This document shows, piece after piece, positions 1 to 7,224 of a DNA stretch of 10,917 nt. Below the pieces are notes generated by a model that worked only from the letters and a program-made list of their open reading frames with translations, was not told the origin of the DNA and made no database searches. How positions within the stretch are numbered: the stretch's first letter is position 1; each line of letters opens with the position of its first letter. Source of the stretch: an uncultured Clostridium sp. (GTDB lineage Bacteria > Bacillota > Clostridia > Lachnospirales > Lachnospiraceae). Where the stretch lies: contig CAMEWU010000066.1 in the NCBI GenBank assembly GCA_945946715.1, forward strand, positions 1 through 10,917, given 5' to 3'. The translations under genes were made by a program, and so were the position numbers.

Positions 1-17
1 ATAGAAAGGAAGACAGA

Positions 18-1094
18 ATGTTAAAATTAATGACCCCGGGGCCTACCCGTGTTAGAGAAAATGTAAGAATGGCAAGAAGCCTGGAAACCACCAATCCGGA
101 TTTGGACTTAGAGTTCTATGATTATTATAAAGATACTTGTGAATTGATTAGTGAACTTCTAAATACAAAAAATCCTGCATATATTTTAAGTGGCGAGGGA
201 ATTCTGGGATTAGAGGCGGCTTGTGCGTCTTTAACAGAACCCGGCGACCGGGTACTGGTAATTGATAATGGTGTATTTGGACGAGGATTTGCTGATTTTG
301 TACGGATATATGGTGGTGAATCTGTGCTTTATACTACGGATTACCAGAAACCAGTAGATGCTGCTGCATTAGGTGAATATTTAAAACGGGATCATAATTT
401 TAAGTATGCTACAGTGGTTCACTGTGATACACCAAGCGGTAGATTGAATCCGATTCAGGATATCTGCCCACTGTTAAAATCGTACGGAATTCTGACAGTT
501 GTGGATGCAGTAGCATCTATGTTTGGAGAACCGGTTCAGGTAGATGACTGGCAGATAGATATTGTATGTGGTGGTTCTCAAAAAGCATTATCTGCACCGG
601 TAGGACTTACCTTTGTTACAGTTAGTGCTGCTGCAAGTCAGGCGATGAAAGAGCGGAAGACCCCGATTGCATCTTTCTATGCGAATTTAACAACTTTTGA
701 AAACTATTATGAGAATAAGTGGTTCCCATATACGATGCCAATTAGTGATATTTATGGCTTACGACAGGCATTGGAAAATGTGAAAGCAGAACCGGATATT
801 TATGAGCGTCACAAACAGGTTGCAGATTATGTTCGCAATACATTAATTGCAGCCGGTTATCAGATTTATGGAACCGGCGGTTTTGCAAATACGGTAACAG
901 CGATGGAAGTACCGGAGGGTATGGAAGCAAAAATGATTCTGGATGGCGTGGCAAAAGAAGCCGGCATTATGTTGGCAGGTTCCTTTGATGTGTTTGCAGG
1001 TAAACTGATTCGAATTGGACACATGGGTGAAAATGCAAACATGAAAGATGCAAAACTTACAGTAGAAGCCTTATTAAAGGTATTGTCGAAATGA
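18..1094 (+). CDS. Class V PLP-dependent aminotransferase (alanine-glyoxylate / serine-pyruvate type)
   Basis: Fold-type I, class V aminotransferase of 358 residues, the usual full length for the alanine-glyoxylate/serine-pyruvate group; probably cytosolic. The N-terminal GPT motif (residues 8-10), the aspartate expected to contact the pyridine nitrogen in VVDAVAS (D163), the PLP-binding lysine in GGSQKALSAP (K189) and the C-terminal IRIGHMG motif, whose arginine (R332) should bind the substrate carboxylate, are all present. It therefore looks active. The likely reaction moves an amino group from alanine or serine to glyoxylate or another 2-oxoacid; the exact pair cannot be read from sequence, and relatives include pyridoxamine-pyruvate and phosphonate aminotransferases. 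The start has an AAAGGAAG-type ribosome binding site about 6 bases upstream. The upstream neighbour is outside the window. The end of the gene carries a promoter for the next gene. Class is sure, substrate is inference. Confidence 0.9.
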   Translation: MLKLMTPGPTRVRENVRMARSLETTNPDLDLEFYDYYKDTCELISELLNTKNPAYILSGEGILGLEAACASLTEPGDRVLVIDNGVFGRGFADFVRIYGGESVLYTTDYQKPVDAAALGEYLKRDHNFKYATVVHCDTPSGRLNPIQDICPLLKSYGILTVVDAVASMFGEPVQVDDWQIDIVCGGSQKALSAPVGLTFVTVSAAASQAMKERKTPIASFYANLTTFENYYENKWFPYTMPISDIYGLRQALENVKAEPDIYERHKQVADYVRNTLIAAGYQIYGTGGFANTVTAMEVPEGMEAKMILDGVAKEAGIMLAGSFDVFAGKLIRIGHMGENANMKDAKLTVEALLKVLSK

Positions 1095-1111
1095 AAATAA
1101 TGGGTTATAAT
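1083..1111 (+). promoter_or_regulatory. Predicted sigma-A promoter for the HPr-like gene
   Basis: A perfect TATAAT at 1106-1111 lies 17 bases downstream of TTGTCG (1083-1088, four of six matches to TTGACA). Transcription would start near 1118, about 45 bases before the ATG at 1162. The -35 box lies inside the last codons of the aminotransferase gene. Promoter identity is inferred from box matches and ideal spacing only. Confidence 0.6.
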
Positions 1112-1118
1112 AAGGCTG

Positions 1119-1131
1119 TGTGATATTCACA
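1119..1131. promoter_or_regulatory. Inverted repeat TGTGATATTCACA at the predicted transcription start
   Basis: Perfect five-base arms TGTGA and TCACA are separated by TAT. The repeat sits at about +1 to +13 relative to the start predicted from the 1083-1111 promoter, a position where a repressor could block transcription. The arms resemble CRP and Rex half-sites, but those operators have a six-base gap between these arms, not three. It may be an operator for an unknown regulator, a short leader hairpin, or chance. Confidence 0.25.
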
Positions 1132-1161
1132 AGGTAGAATTACTGGAAAGGAGTTTGTGCT

Positions 1162-1395
1162 ATGACTAAGGTGAAAGTTTTACTGGATTCCATTGACAAG
1201 GTTAAGAACTTCGTTAACACATTGATTAAGTTTGATTGTGATTTTGATATCAGCTCCAGCAGATATACGATTGATGCGAAGTCGATTATGGGTATCTTCA
1301 GCTTGGATTTATCACAGCCATTGGATATGATTATTCATAAAGATGGTGATATTTCTGATATTTTAGAAGCAATTGCACCATATACGGTTGAATAA
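1162..1395 (+). CDS. HPr-like protein lacking the phosphocarrier histidine
   Basis: A 77-residue protein with the length and fold pattern of the PTS phosphocarrier HPr. The best landmark is AKSIMGIFSLDL (residues 39-50), matching the HPr segment around regulatory Ser46 (KSIMGVMSL in Bacillus); the serine is S41 here. The His15 region is not conserved. Aligning D9-S10 with the DS before His15 puts K13 where the histidine should be, and no histidine occurs in the first 50 residues. The protein should therefore not carry phosphate from EI to sugar permeases, but might be phosphorylated on serine by HPr kinase, like Bacillus Crh. That role is inference. An AAAGGAG ribosome binding site lies 8 bases before the ATG. 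It has its own promoter and terminator, so it is probably monocistronic, and no PTS genes are nearby. Confidence 0.8.
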   Translation: MTKVKVLLDSIDKVKNFVNTLIKFDCDFDISSSRYTIDAKSIMGIFSLDLSQPLDMIIHKDGDISDILEAIAPYTVE

Positions 1396-1448
1396 TGATG
1401 GGAATACGTATAGTATGTTTATGGCAGCTATAGTGTCGGAATGAGAGG

Positions 1449-1476
1449 AGAAGCAAGCATAGGTTTGCTTCTTTTT
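1449..1476 (+). terminator. Intrinsic terminator after the HPr-like gene
   Basis: A 10-bp stem pairs AGAAGCAAGC (1449-1458) with GTTTGCTTCT (1463-1472) around an ATAG loop, with one G-T wobble, and runs into a five-T tract (1472-1476). It lies 53 bases past the stop codon and separates the HPr-like gene from ldhA. Confidence 0.85.
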
Positions 1477-1544
1477 CTGTATTAGTATAAAATATAGAAT
1501 CTTTCACAAACTAACATAGGAATGAAAAGAACGAGGTGAACAGT

Positions 1545-2528
1545 ATGAAAATTATGTTTTATGATACGAAACCCTATGATAAAATCTGGTTTCAGCCTAT
1601 GGGCGAGGAAATGGGATTTAAAATTAAATTCCAGGAAGTAAAACTGAATGAGGATACTGCAGTTTTAGCAAAAAACTATGACGCAGTCTGTATATTTGTA
1701 AATGATGATGCAAGAAAAGAAACCATTCAGGTATTACAGGAAGTAGGAATCCGAACGATTCTTCTTCGATGCGCAGGATTTAATAATGTAGATTTGAAAG
1801 CGGCACAGGCAGCCGGAATCCAGGTGCTCCGGGTACCAAGTTATTCGCCGGAGGCAGTAGCAGAATACGCCATGGGACTGCTGCTTACAGTCAATCGTCA
1901 GATTCATAGAGCTTATGTCCGGACCAGAGATTTTAATTACAATATTAATGGTCTGATGGGAATTGATCTGGTAGGCAAGACTGCAGGTGTAATCGGAACC
2001 GGTAAAATTGGTCAGATGATGATTGATATTTTGAAAGGATTCAAAATGCACATTCTGGCGTATGACCCTTATCCGGTAAAGGGACTGGATGTGGAGTATG
2101 TAGAACTGGATCAGCTGTTTGAACAATCAGATGTAATATCCCTTCATTGTCCATTAACCAAGGATACAAAGCATATTATTAATAAGAAAAGCATTGCAAA
2201 GATGAAGGATGGGGTTATTCTGGTAAATACGTCCAGAGGTGGTTTGATTAATACGGCAGATTTGATTGACGGATTAATGCAGCGGAAATTTACAGGTGTA
2301 GGACTGGATGTATACGAAGAGGAAGATGCTTATTTCTTTGAAGATAAGTCTAATGATATCATTACTGATGAAGATTTGATTCGGTTAACCAGCTTTCGAA
2401 ATGTGGTTCTTACCTCCCACCAGGCATTTTTTACGAAAGATGCAATGGAAGCAATTGCGAAAGTGACGCTGGATAATGCAAAGGCAGTAGAGGAAGGGCT
2501 GGAATTGAAAAATCAGGTGTTGCCATAA
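1545..2528 (+). CDS. ldhA: D-lactate dehydrogenase (LdhA type)
   Basis: NAD-dependent D-2-hydroxyacid dehydrogenase, 327 residues, that should reduce pyruvate to D-lactate in fermentation and regenerate NAD+. Residues counted from the chosen ATG: RCAGFNNVD (75-83) near the substrate site, the Rossmann motif GTGKIG (151-156) followed by D174 for NAD preference, NTSRGGLINT with catalytic R231, a GLDVYEEE segment holding the catalytic glutamate, and SHQAF with catalytic H292. The stretch YFFEDKSNDII (263-273) closely matches E. coli LdhA, which favours lactate dehydrogenase over other family members. The frame is open from a GTG at 1536, but that codon overlaps the GAGGTG ribosome binding site (1533-1538); the ATG at 1545 is correctly spaced and gives the typical MKIMFYD start. 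No convincing promoter was found in the AT-rich 1477-1532 stretch. Confidence 0.93.
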   Translation: MKIMFYDTKPYDKIWFQPMGEEMGFKIKFQEVKLNEDTAVLAKNYDAVCIFVNDDARKETIQVLQEVGIRTILLRCAGFNNVDLKAAQAAGIQVLRVPSYSPEAVAEYAMGLLLTVNRQIHRAYVRTRDFNYNINGLMGIDLVGKTAGVIGTGKIGQMMIDILKGFKMHILAYDPYPVKGLDVEYVELDQLFEQSDVISLHCPLTKDTKHIINKKSIAKMKDGVILVNTSRGGLINTADLIDGLMQRKFTGVGLDVYEEEDAYFFEDKSNDIITDEDLIRLTSFRNVVLTSHQAFFTKDAMEAIAKVTLDNAKAVEEGLELKNQVLP

Positions 2529-2532
2529 ACAA

Positions 2533-2568
2533 ATGATTCTTATGTCCGATTTTTTCAATAAAAATCAT
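2533..2568 (+). other. AT-rich stem-loop just after ldhA
   Basis: ATGATT (2533-2538) pairs with AATCAT (2563-2568); beyond a C/A mismatch, TTAT (2540-2543) pairs with ATAA (2558-2561), leaving a 14-base loop. It begins 5 bases past the ldhA stop. There is no continuous T tract, so it is a poor terminator on its own. It could protect the ldhA 3' end, belong to the glutamine synthetase leader, or be chance in AT-rich DNA. Confidence 0.3.
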
Positions 2569-2620
2569 ATAAGATAGTTTATTTTAATTGTAACAAGCGT
2601 ACGAAATGTGTATGGAACGA

Positions 2621-2652
2621 AGGTGTTCTCTTAATTGAGGACACCTTTTTTT
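2621..2652 (+). terminator. Strong terminator-type hairpin ahead of glutamine synthetase
   Basis: A 10-bp stem pairs AGGTGTTCTC (2621-2630) with GAGGACACCT (2637-2646) around a TTAATT loop, with one G-T wobble, and ends in seven Ts (2646-2652). It lies 92 bases past ldhA and only 44 bases before the glnN ATG. The simple reading is the ldhA terminator. No good promoter fits into the remaining 44 bases, which also hold the ribosome binding site, so glnN transcription probably begins upstream and passes through this hairpin. That would make it an attenuator; this second reading is inference. Confidence 0.8.
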
Positions 2653-2696
2653 GCGATGTTTCCGCCGCTAAAGTAATAGGAAAGGAAGTAAACACT

Positions 2697-4799
2697 ATGC
2701 AAAAAGTAACAGAAATTTTTGGATCATATGTATTTGATGATGCAACCATGAAGGAGCGTCTTCCTAAATCTACATATCGGGAATTGAGAAAGACCATTGA
2801 TTTTGGAGAGCCATTAAACAATGAGGTAGCAGATGATGTAGCACTTGCCATGAAGGATTGGGCTATTGAACTGGGAGCTACCCATTATACACATGTATTT
2901 ATTCCTTTAACAGAAACAACAGCAGAAAAGCATGATTCTTTTATTAATCCGGTTGGCGATGGTAAGGTCATGATGGAATTTACCGGTAAGGATTTGCTTC
3001 GGGCAGAACCGGATGCATCTTCTTTCCCATCCGGTGGTATCCGTGCTACCTGTGCAGCCAGAGGATATACAGCTTGGGATTGTACTTCACCGGCATATGT
3101 AAAGACCAGTCAGGATGGATGTTCCGTATTATGTATTCCAACAGCCTTTACATCTTATACAGGAGAGTCTTTGGACTATAAGACACCGTTGCTTCGTTCT
3201 ATGGATGCATTAAGCAGAGAGGCAAAGCGGGTACTGGCTTATTTCGGTAAGGAGCCGGCAAAGGTAACTGCTAATGTAGGACCGGAGCAGGAATACTTCC
3301 TGGTAGATAAAGAAAAATTCATGAAACGTGAAGATCTGAAGCTGACAGGACGTACTTTATTCGGTGCACCGGCTCCAAAGGGACAGGAATTAGATGACCA
3401 GTATTTTGGTACTATTAAAGAAAAGGTTTCTTCTTTCATGAGTGACTTGAATGCTGAGCTTTGGAAATATGGTATTATGGCAAAAACCCAGCATAATGAA
3501 GTAGCACCGGCACAGCATGAAATTGCACCAATTTTCGGTACTACCAATGTTGCTACAGATAATAACCATTTGTTAATGGAAACTTTACAGAAGGTAGCCT
3601 TAAGAGATGATTTGGCATGCTTGTTATATGAGAAGCCATTTGCAGGCGTGAACGGTTCCGGTAAGCATAACAACTGGTCCTTCAGTACCAGCGATGGAGA
3701 GAATTTGATGGATCCGGGTCCTACACCGGAAAATAATCTTCAGTTCCAGTTGTTTTTAGCTGCTGTATTAGCTGCTGTAGATAACAATGCTGAGATATTA
3801 AGATTATCCGCTTCTTCTGCAGGTAATGATCATAGATTAGGAGCCAATGAAGCACCTCCGGCAATTATTTCAGCTTACCTTGGTGAACAGTTAGAGGCAG
3901 TTGTTGATCAGATTATTGAAAAAGGTTCTGCAGAAAGTAGTCCGGTTGCTAAGATGTATGAGTCCGGTGTATCTACCCTGCCTTCATTCCAGATGGATGC
4001 AACAGACCGGAACAGAACATCGCCATTTGCATTTACCGGAAATAAGTTTGAATTCCGTATGGTAGGTTCTACACAGTCCATCTCTATGCCAACCATGATG
4101 TTGAATACCATTGTGGCAAATGAGTTGTCATTAATTGCAGATAAATTAGATGCAGCAACAGATAAAGAAGCTTGTATAAAGGAGACAATCCGGGAACTGT
4201 TAACCAAGCATCAGAGAATTATTTTCAACGGTAATGGTTATTCAGAAGAGTGGGTTGAGGAAGCTGCAAAACGTGGACTTCCAAATATCCCTTGCATGGT
4301 AGAAGCTGTTCCTTATCTGACAACCGATAAGTCTGTAGCAGTCTTTGAACGCATGGGCGTTATGAATAGAACGGAGTTGGAAGCAAGAGCAGAAGTTATG
4401 CTTGAGAACTATGCAAAGAAGATTAATATTGAAGCTCGTACCATGATTGAAATGGCAAATAAGCAGATTATTCCGGCAGTTATGGATTATGAAGGTAAGC
4501 TTGCAATTGAAGCTAAGAATATTTCTTTGATTGGTATTGAACCGGAAGCTCAGAAAGAGTTAATTGCACAGATTAATACAAAACTGATTGAGTTAAAGGC
4601 TGCAACTGCTAAATTTGAAAAAATCGTTGATAAGGCAGCAGAATACGAGGAAGATATTCCTGCTTGGGCAAAATACTATCACGATCAGGTATTTATGGCT
4701 ATGAGTACAGTCAGAGAACCGGCAGATGCTTTGGAACTTTTAGTTGCTAAGGAAGCATGGCCATTCCCAACCTATGGTGACTTATTATTTGAACAGTAA
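2697..4799 (+). CDS. glnN: Glutamine synthetase type III
   Basis: ATP-dependent synthesis of glutamine from glutamate and ammonia in the cytosol, the entry point of ammonium assimilation. At 700 residues it has the size of the GSIII family (Bacteroides, Butyrivibrio, Ruminococcus), far longer than the roughly 450-residue GSI. Catalytic-core signatures are present: GPEQEYF (195-201) with metal-binding glutamates, HNEVAPAQHE (266-275), GVNGSGKHNNWSF (317-329) with the glutamate-binding loop and histidine, and NDHRLGANEAPPA (377-389). The GSIII-specific N-terminal part (about 1-190) and long helical C-terminal part (about 430-700) are intact. An AAAGGAAG ribosome binding site lies about 8 bases upstream. 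The gene stands alone, with a hairpin in front and a terminator behind; the leader hairpin suggests possible attenuation, but no known nitrogen-regulatory RNA was recognised. Confidence 0.97.
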   Translation: MQKVTEIFGSYVFDDATMKERLPKSTYRELRKTIDFGEPLNNEVADDVALAMKDWAIELGATHYTHVFIPLTETTAEKHDSFINPVGDGKVMMEFTGKDLLRAEPDASSFPSGGIRATCAARGYTAWDCTSPAYVKTSQDGCSVLCIPTAFTSYTGESLDYKTPLLRSMDALSREAKRVLAYFGKEPAKVTANVGPEQEYFLVDKEKFMKREDLKLTGRTLFGAPAPKGQELDDQYFGTIKEKVSSFMSDLNAELWKYGIMAKTQHNEVAPAQHEIAPIFGTTNVATDNNHLLMETLQKVALRDDLACLLYEKPFAGVNGSGKHNNWSFSTSDGENLMDPGPTPENNLQFQLFLAAVLAAVDNNAEILRLSASSAGNDHRLGANEAPPAIISAYLGEQLEAVVDQIIEKGSAESSPVAKMYESGVSTLPSFQMDATDRNRTSPFAFTGNKFEFRMVGSTQSISMPTMMLNTIVANELSLIADKLDAATDKEACIKETIRELLTKHQRIIFNGNGYSEEWVEEAAKRGLPNIPCMVEAVPYLTTDKSVAVFERMGVMNRTELEARAEVMLENYAKKINIEARTMIEMANKQIIPAVMDYEGKLAIEAKNISLIGIEPEAQKELIAQINTKLIELKAATAKFEKIVDKAAEYEEDIPAWAKYYHDQVFMAMSTVREPADALELLVAKEAWPFPTYGDLLFEQ

Positions 4800-4819
4800 A
4801 ACATAGAGGAAATGTTTGA

Positions 4820-4847
4820 AAAGGCCGTCCTTTTGGGCGGTCTTTTT
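4820..4847 (+). terminator. Intrinsic terminator after glnN
   Basis: AAAGGCCGTCC (4820-4830) pairs with GGGCGGTCTTT (4835-4845) around a TTTT loop, an 11-bp stem with two G-T wobbles, followed by Ts to 4847. It lies 20 bases past the glnN stop and separates glnN from the deacetylase-folate run. Confidence 0.85.
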
Positions 4848-4850
4848 GAC

Positions 4851-4880
4851 TTGCATAGATTTATTGTTTTGCGTTATACT
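4851..4880 (+). promoter_or_regulatory. Candidate promoter for the deacetylase-folate operon
   Basis: TATACT (4875-4880, five of six matches to TATAAT) is preceded at 18 bases by TTGCAT (4851-4856), a weak -35 with three matches. It lies between the glnN terminator and the ATG at 4915, giving a leader of about 28 bases. It is the only recognisable promoter before the run of seven genes, though weaker internal promoters are not excluded. Confidence 0.45.
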
Positions 4881-4914
4881 AGGAATACAAAAAGAAATAG
4901 GATTGTGATATAGT

Positions 4915-5907
4915 ATGAAAGATGTTCATGCAGAAGGACAGAGTAATTTAATATCAGAAGAACAGGCAAGACGGAAGCGGATTGAACGGTATAAGATGTG
5001 TATTGTATGGTTCTTTCTTGCTGCAACCATTCTGCCATCTGTAAGTAGTATTATTCTTTTGGGAAGAATTCATACCCTGGAGCAAACAGTGAAGACTATG
5101 ACAGGGACAGAAGGCAGTGATTTGACTACATTAATTTCCAGTGGCGAGGCATTGATGTCAAATCCGAATGTTAATATGGATGCTTTAACAGGTGAAATTA
5201 CAAATGATTTGATGATGCCGGACGGCTTAGAACCTGAGAATAGTGATATACCTATAGGAGATAAGCGAGTATATTTAACATTTGATGATGGTCCGAGTAT
5301 CTATACCGGACAAATCTTAGATATTTTGGAAGCCAATGATGTGAAGGCTACTTTTTTTGTTATAGCCCGAGAAGATGAATCCTACTGGCCGTTTTATAAT
5401 CGAATCGTAGATGAAGGGCATACTCTGGGAATGCATTCTTATACCCATGACTATAAACAGGTATATGCATCATTAGAGAATTTTGAAGCAGATGTTAGCC
5501 GGTTGTCACAGTTTCTCTATGAGCGGACGGGTGAATACCCTACAATTTACCGTTTTCCGGGTGGCAGCAGCAATTCTGTTGCAGATGTTCCGATGGAAGA
5601 ATGTATTGCTTATCTGAATGAACAGGGAATTGTTTATTATGACTGGAATGCCTTGAATGGGGATGCTGTGAGCAATGAATTATCCCCGGATAAATTAATT
5701 GATAATATTATGAACAGTGTGCGGCAGAATCGGACTTCCATTGTGTTGATGCACGATATGCAGTCCAGACACAGTACGGTAGAAAGCTTACAGGGATTAA
5801 TTGATGTATTGAAGGAGGAAGGCTATGAAATCCTTCCGATTGATGAGAATACACCATTGATTCAGCATGTGCCATATGATAGCGGTTTTCAGGAAGCAAC
5901 AGATTAG
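4915..5907 (+). CDS. Membrane-anchored polysaccharide deacetylase (NodB/CE4 family)
   Basis: A metal-dependent deacetylase expected to remove N-acetyl groups from peptidoglycan or another surface polysaccharide outside the membrane. A basic cytosolic N-terminus (RRKRIERYK, 19-27) precedes one membrane helix (about 29-50), giving a type II anchor; a short possible coiled coil and linker (51-115) lead to the NodB domain (about 116-315). The CE4 motifs are complete: TFDDGP (122-127) with catalytic D124 and metal ligand D125, metal-binding H174 and H178 in HSYTH, RFPGGSS (213-219), YYDWN (241-245) and LMHD (278-281) with H280. It should be active. The substrate is not readable; peptidoglycan N-acetylglucosamine is the usual one for this architecture. 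The ribosome binding site is weak (AGGAT, about 11 bases upstream). No terminator separates it from folC, 35 bases downstream. Confidence 0.92.
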   Translation: MKDVHAEGQSNLISEEQARRKRIERYKMCIVWFFLAATILPSVSSIILLGRIHTLEQTVKTMTGTEGSDLTTLISSGEALMSNPNVNMDALTGEITNDLMMPDGLEPENSDIPIGDKRVYLTFDDGPSIYTGQILDILEANDVKATFFVIAREDESYWPFYNRIVDEGHTLGMHSYTHDYKQVYASLENFEADVSRLSQFLYERTGEYPTIYRFPGGSSNSVADVPMEECIAYLNEQGIVYYDWNALNGDAVSNELSPDKLIDNIMNSVRQNRTSIVLMHDMQSRHSTVESLQGLIDVLKEEGYEILPIDENTPLIQHVPYDSGFQEATD

Positions 5908-5942
5908 TGTGTTAGTATATTCTGACATCAGAGGAGTAGACC

Positions 5943-7223
5943 ATGAATAAAGAAGAGGCTGTAAAATATATAGAAGAGCGGAATAAGCTGGGTAGTGTCC
6001 TTGGATTGGAACATATAAAAGAGTTACTGTTTCGTCTGGGAGAACCGCAAAATCAGTGTAAGGTGGTTCATATTGCAGGAACCAATGGAAAAGGTTCAAT
6101 TTTGGCATTTATAGACAGTGTTTTACAGGATGCTGGATATCGGGTAGGAAGATATATATCTCCTACCATATTTTGTTATTTTGAACGATTTCAGATTAAT
6201 GATACATATATTCAGGAAAGGGAATTTGCAGGTTACCTGAGCCGCATTCGGGATGTTGTAGAAGAGATGGAAGCTGAGGGAATACAAGGGGTCACTGCTT
6301 TTGAAATTGAAACCGCACTGGCATTTCTTTATTTCTATGATCAGAAGGTAGATTATGTGCTTTTGGAAACTGGTATGGGAGGACGTTTAGATGCAACAAA
6401 TGTAGTTGACAAACCGGTATGTACCATTTTAGCTTCCATCAGCTTGGATCATATGAAGATACTGGGAGATACAATTCCGGCTATCGCATATGAAAAAACA
6501 GGGATTCTGAGAGATGAAGTTCCTTGTGTGGTATATCCACTGAATGAAAAGGCTATGCCGGTAATCGAAGAACAATGTAGTTTACATAATATAACTCCGA
6601 TTATACCCGATTTGCGACAATTAGTAATCAGAAATGAAGATTTATACTCAGAAGAATTTGATTATAAAAACGTGAATTATAATATTCAAATTCTTGGTAC
6701 ACATCAAATATATAACGCAATTACAGGGATTGAAGCAATAAATATAATAAATCTGGATTTGATAAAAAATCATAAGAAAGCTTTGAAAAAAGTGAATTGC
6801 ATAAAAGGTTTACATAATGCAACGTGGAGAGGAAGATTTGAGGTATTGGAGCGCAATCCGTATGTGATTCGGGATGGTGCACATAATTATGATGGAGCCC
6901 AAAGACTTTATGAACAGATGACAAAGCATTTTACAAACCGAAGGATAATTTATATAATAGGAGTGTTAGGAGATAAGGAACATTATGCCATGTTATCATT
7001 ATTGGTACCTTTAGCTTGGAAAGTATATGTGATAACGGTACCGGATAATCCAAGGGCTTTACCGGCCACACAATTGGCAGAGGAAGTCAGGGAGTTCTGT
7101 AATCAGGTTGAGATTGCTGATAGTCCGGAACAGGCGTATCAACAGGCAAGAGCCCAGGCAGGGCAGGAAGATGTGATTTTGGCTTTTGGTTCCTTATATT
7201 ATATAGGAAGAATCGGAGACTGA
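5943..7223 (+). CDS. folC: Bifunctional dihydrofolate synthase / folylpolyglutamate synthase
   Basis: Mur-ligase-family enzyme that adds glutamate to dihydropteroate to make dihydrofolate and extends the polyglutamate tail of folates, using ATP in the cytosol. Its 426 residues match the normal FolC length. The sequence shows the P-loop GTNGKGS (46-52), ETGMGGRLDATN (142-153), SLDHMKILGDTI (167-178), EKTGI (184-188) and DGAHN (311-315) at the start of the C-terminal domain. The ATG has an AGAGGAG ribosome binding site about 6 bases upstream. It is the first folate gene of the run, and its stop is one base from the next ATG, so the two are probably translationally coupled. A stretch at about 6655-6780 (residues 238-279) is markedly AT-richer than the rest, but the frame stays open. 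Confidence 0.96.
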   Translation: MNKEEAVKYIEERNKLGSVLGLEHIKELLFRLGEPQNQCKVVHIAGTNGKGSILAFIDSVLQDAGYRVGRYISPTIFCYFERFQINDTYIQEREFAGYLSRIRDVVEEMEAEGIQGVTAFEIETALAFLYFYDQKVDYVLLETGMGGRLDATNVVDKPVCTILASISLDHMKILGDTIPAIAYEKTGILRDEVPCVVYPLNEKAMPVIEEQCSLHNITPIIPDLRQLVIRNEDLYSEEFDYKNVNYNIQILGTHQIYNAITGIEAINIINLDLIKNHKKALKKVNCIKGLHNATWRGRFEVLERNPYVIRDGAHNYDGAQRLYEQMTKHFTNRRIIYIIGVLGDKEHYAMLSLLVPLAWKVYVITVPDNPRALPATQLAEEVREFCNQVEIADSPEQAYQQARAQAGQEDVILAFGSLYYIGRIGD

Positions 7224-7224
7224 T

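Noticed and set aside
1119..1131. CRP or Rex operator ahead of the HPr-like gene
   Set aside because: The arms match TGTGA/TCACA but the gap is three bases; both known operator types need six between these arms.
1501..1511. Rex (redox) operator ahead of ldhA
   Set aside because: TTTCACAAA resembles one half-site, but the other half is absent, so the palindrome required by Rex is not there.
1536..1544. GTG start for ldhA at 1536
   Set aside because: This GTG is part of the GAGGTG ribosome binding site; the ATG at 1545 is properly spaced from it and gives the family-typical N-terminus.
2614..2652. ANTAR-type antitermination target or glutamine riboswitch before glnN
   Set aside because: The hexaloops here (TTAATT, or GAAGGT in the alternative fold) lack the A at position 1 and G at position 4 expected of ANTAR targets, and no conserved glutamine-aptamer core was recognised.
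3239..3673. Minus-strand open frame of 144 codons within glnN
   Set aside because: It lies wholly within the glutamine synthetase catalytic core, which has clear conserved motifs; the reverse frame shows none.
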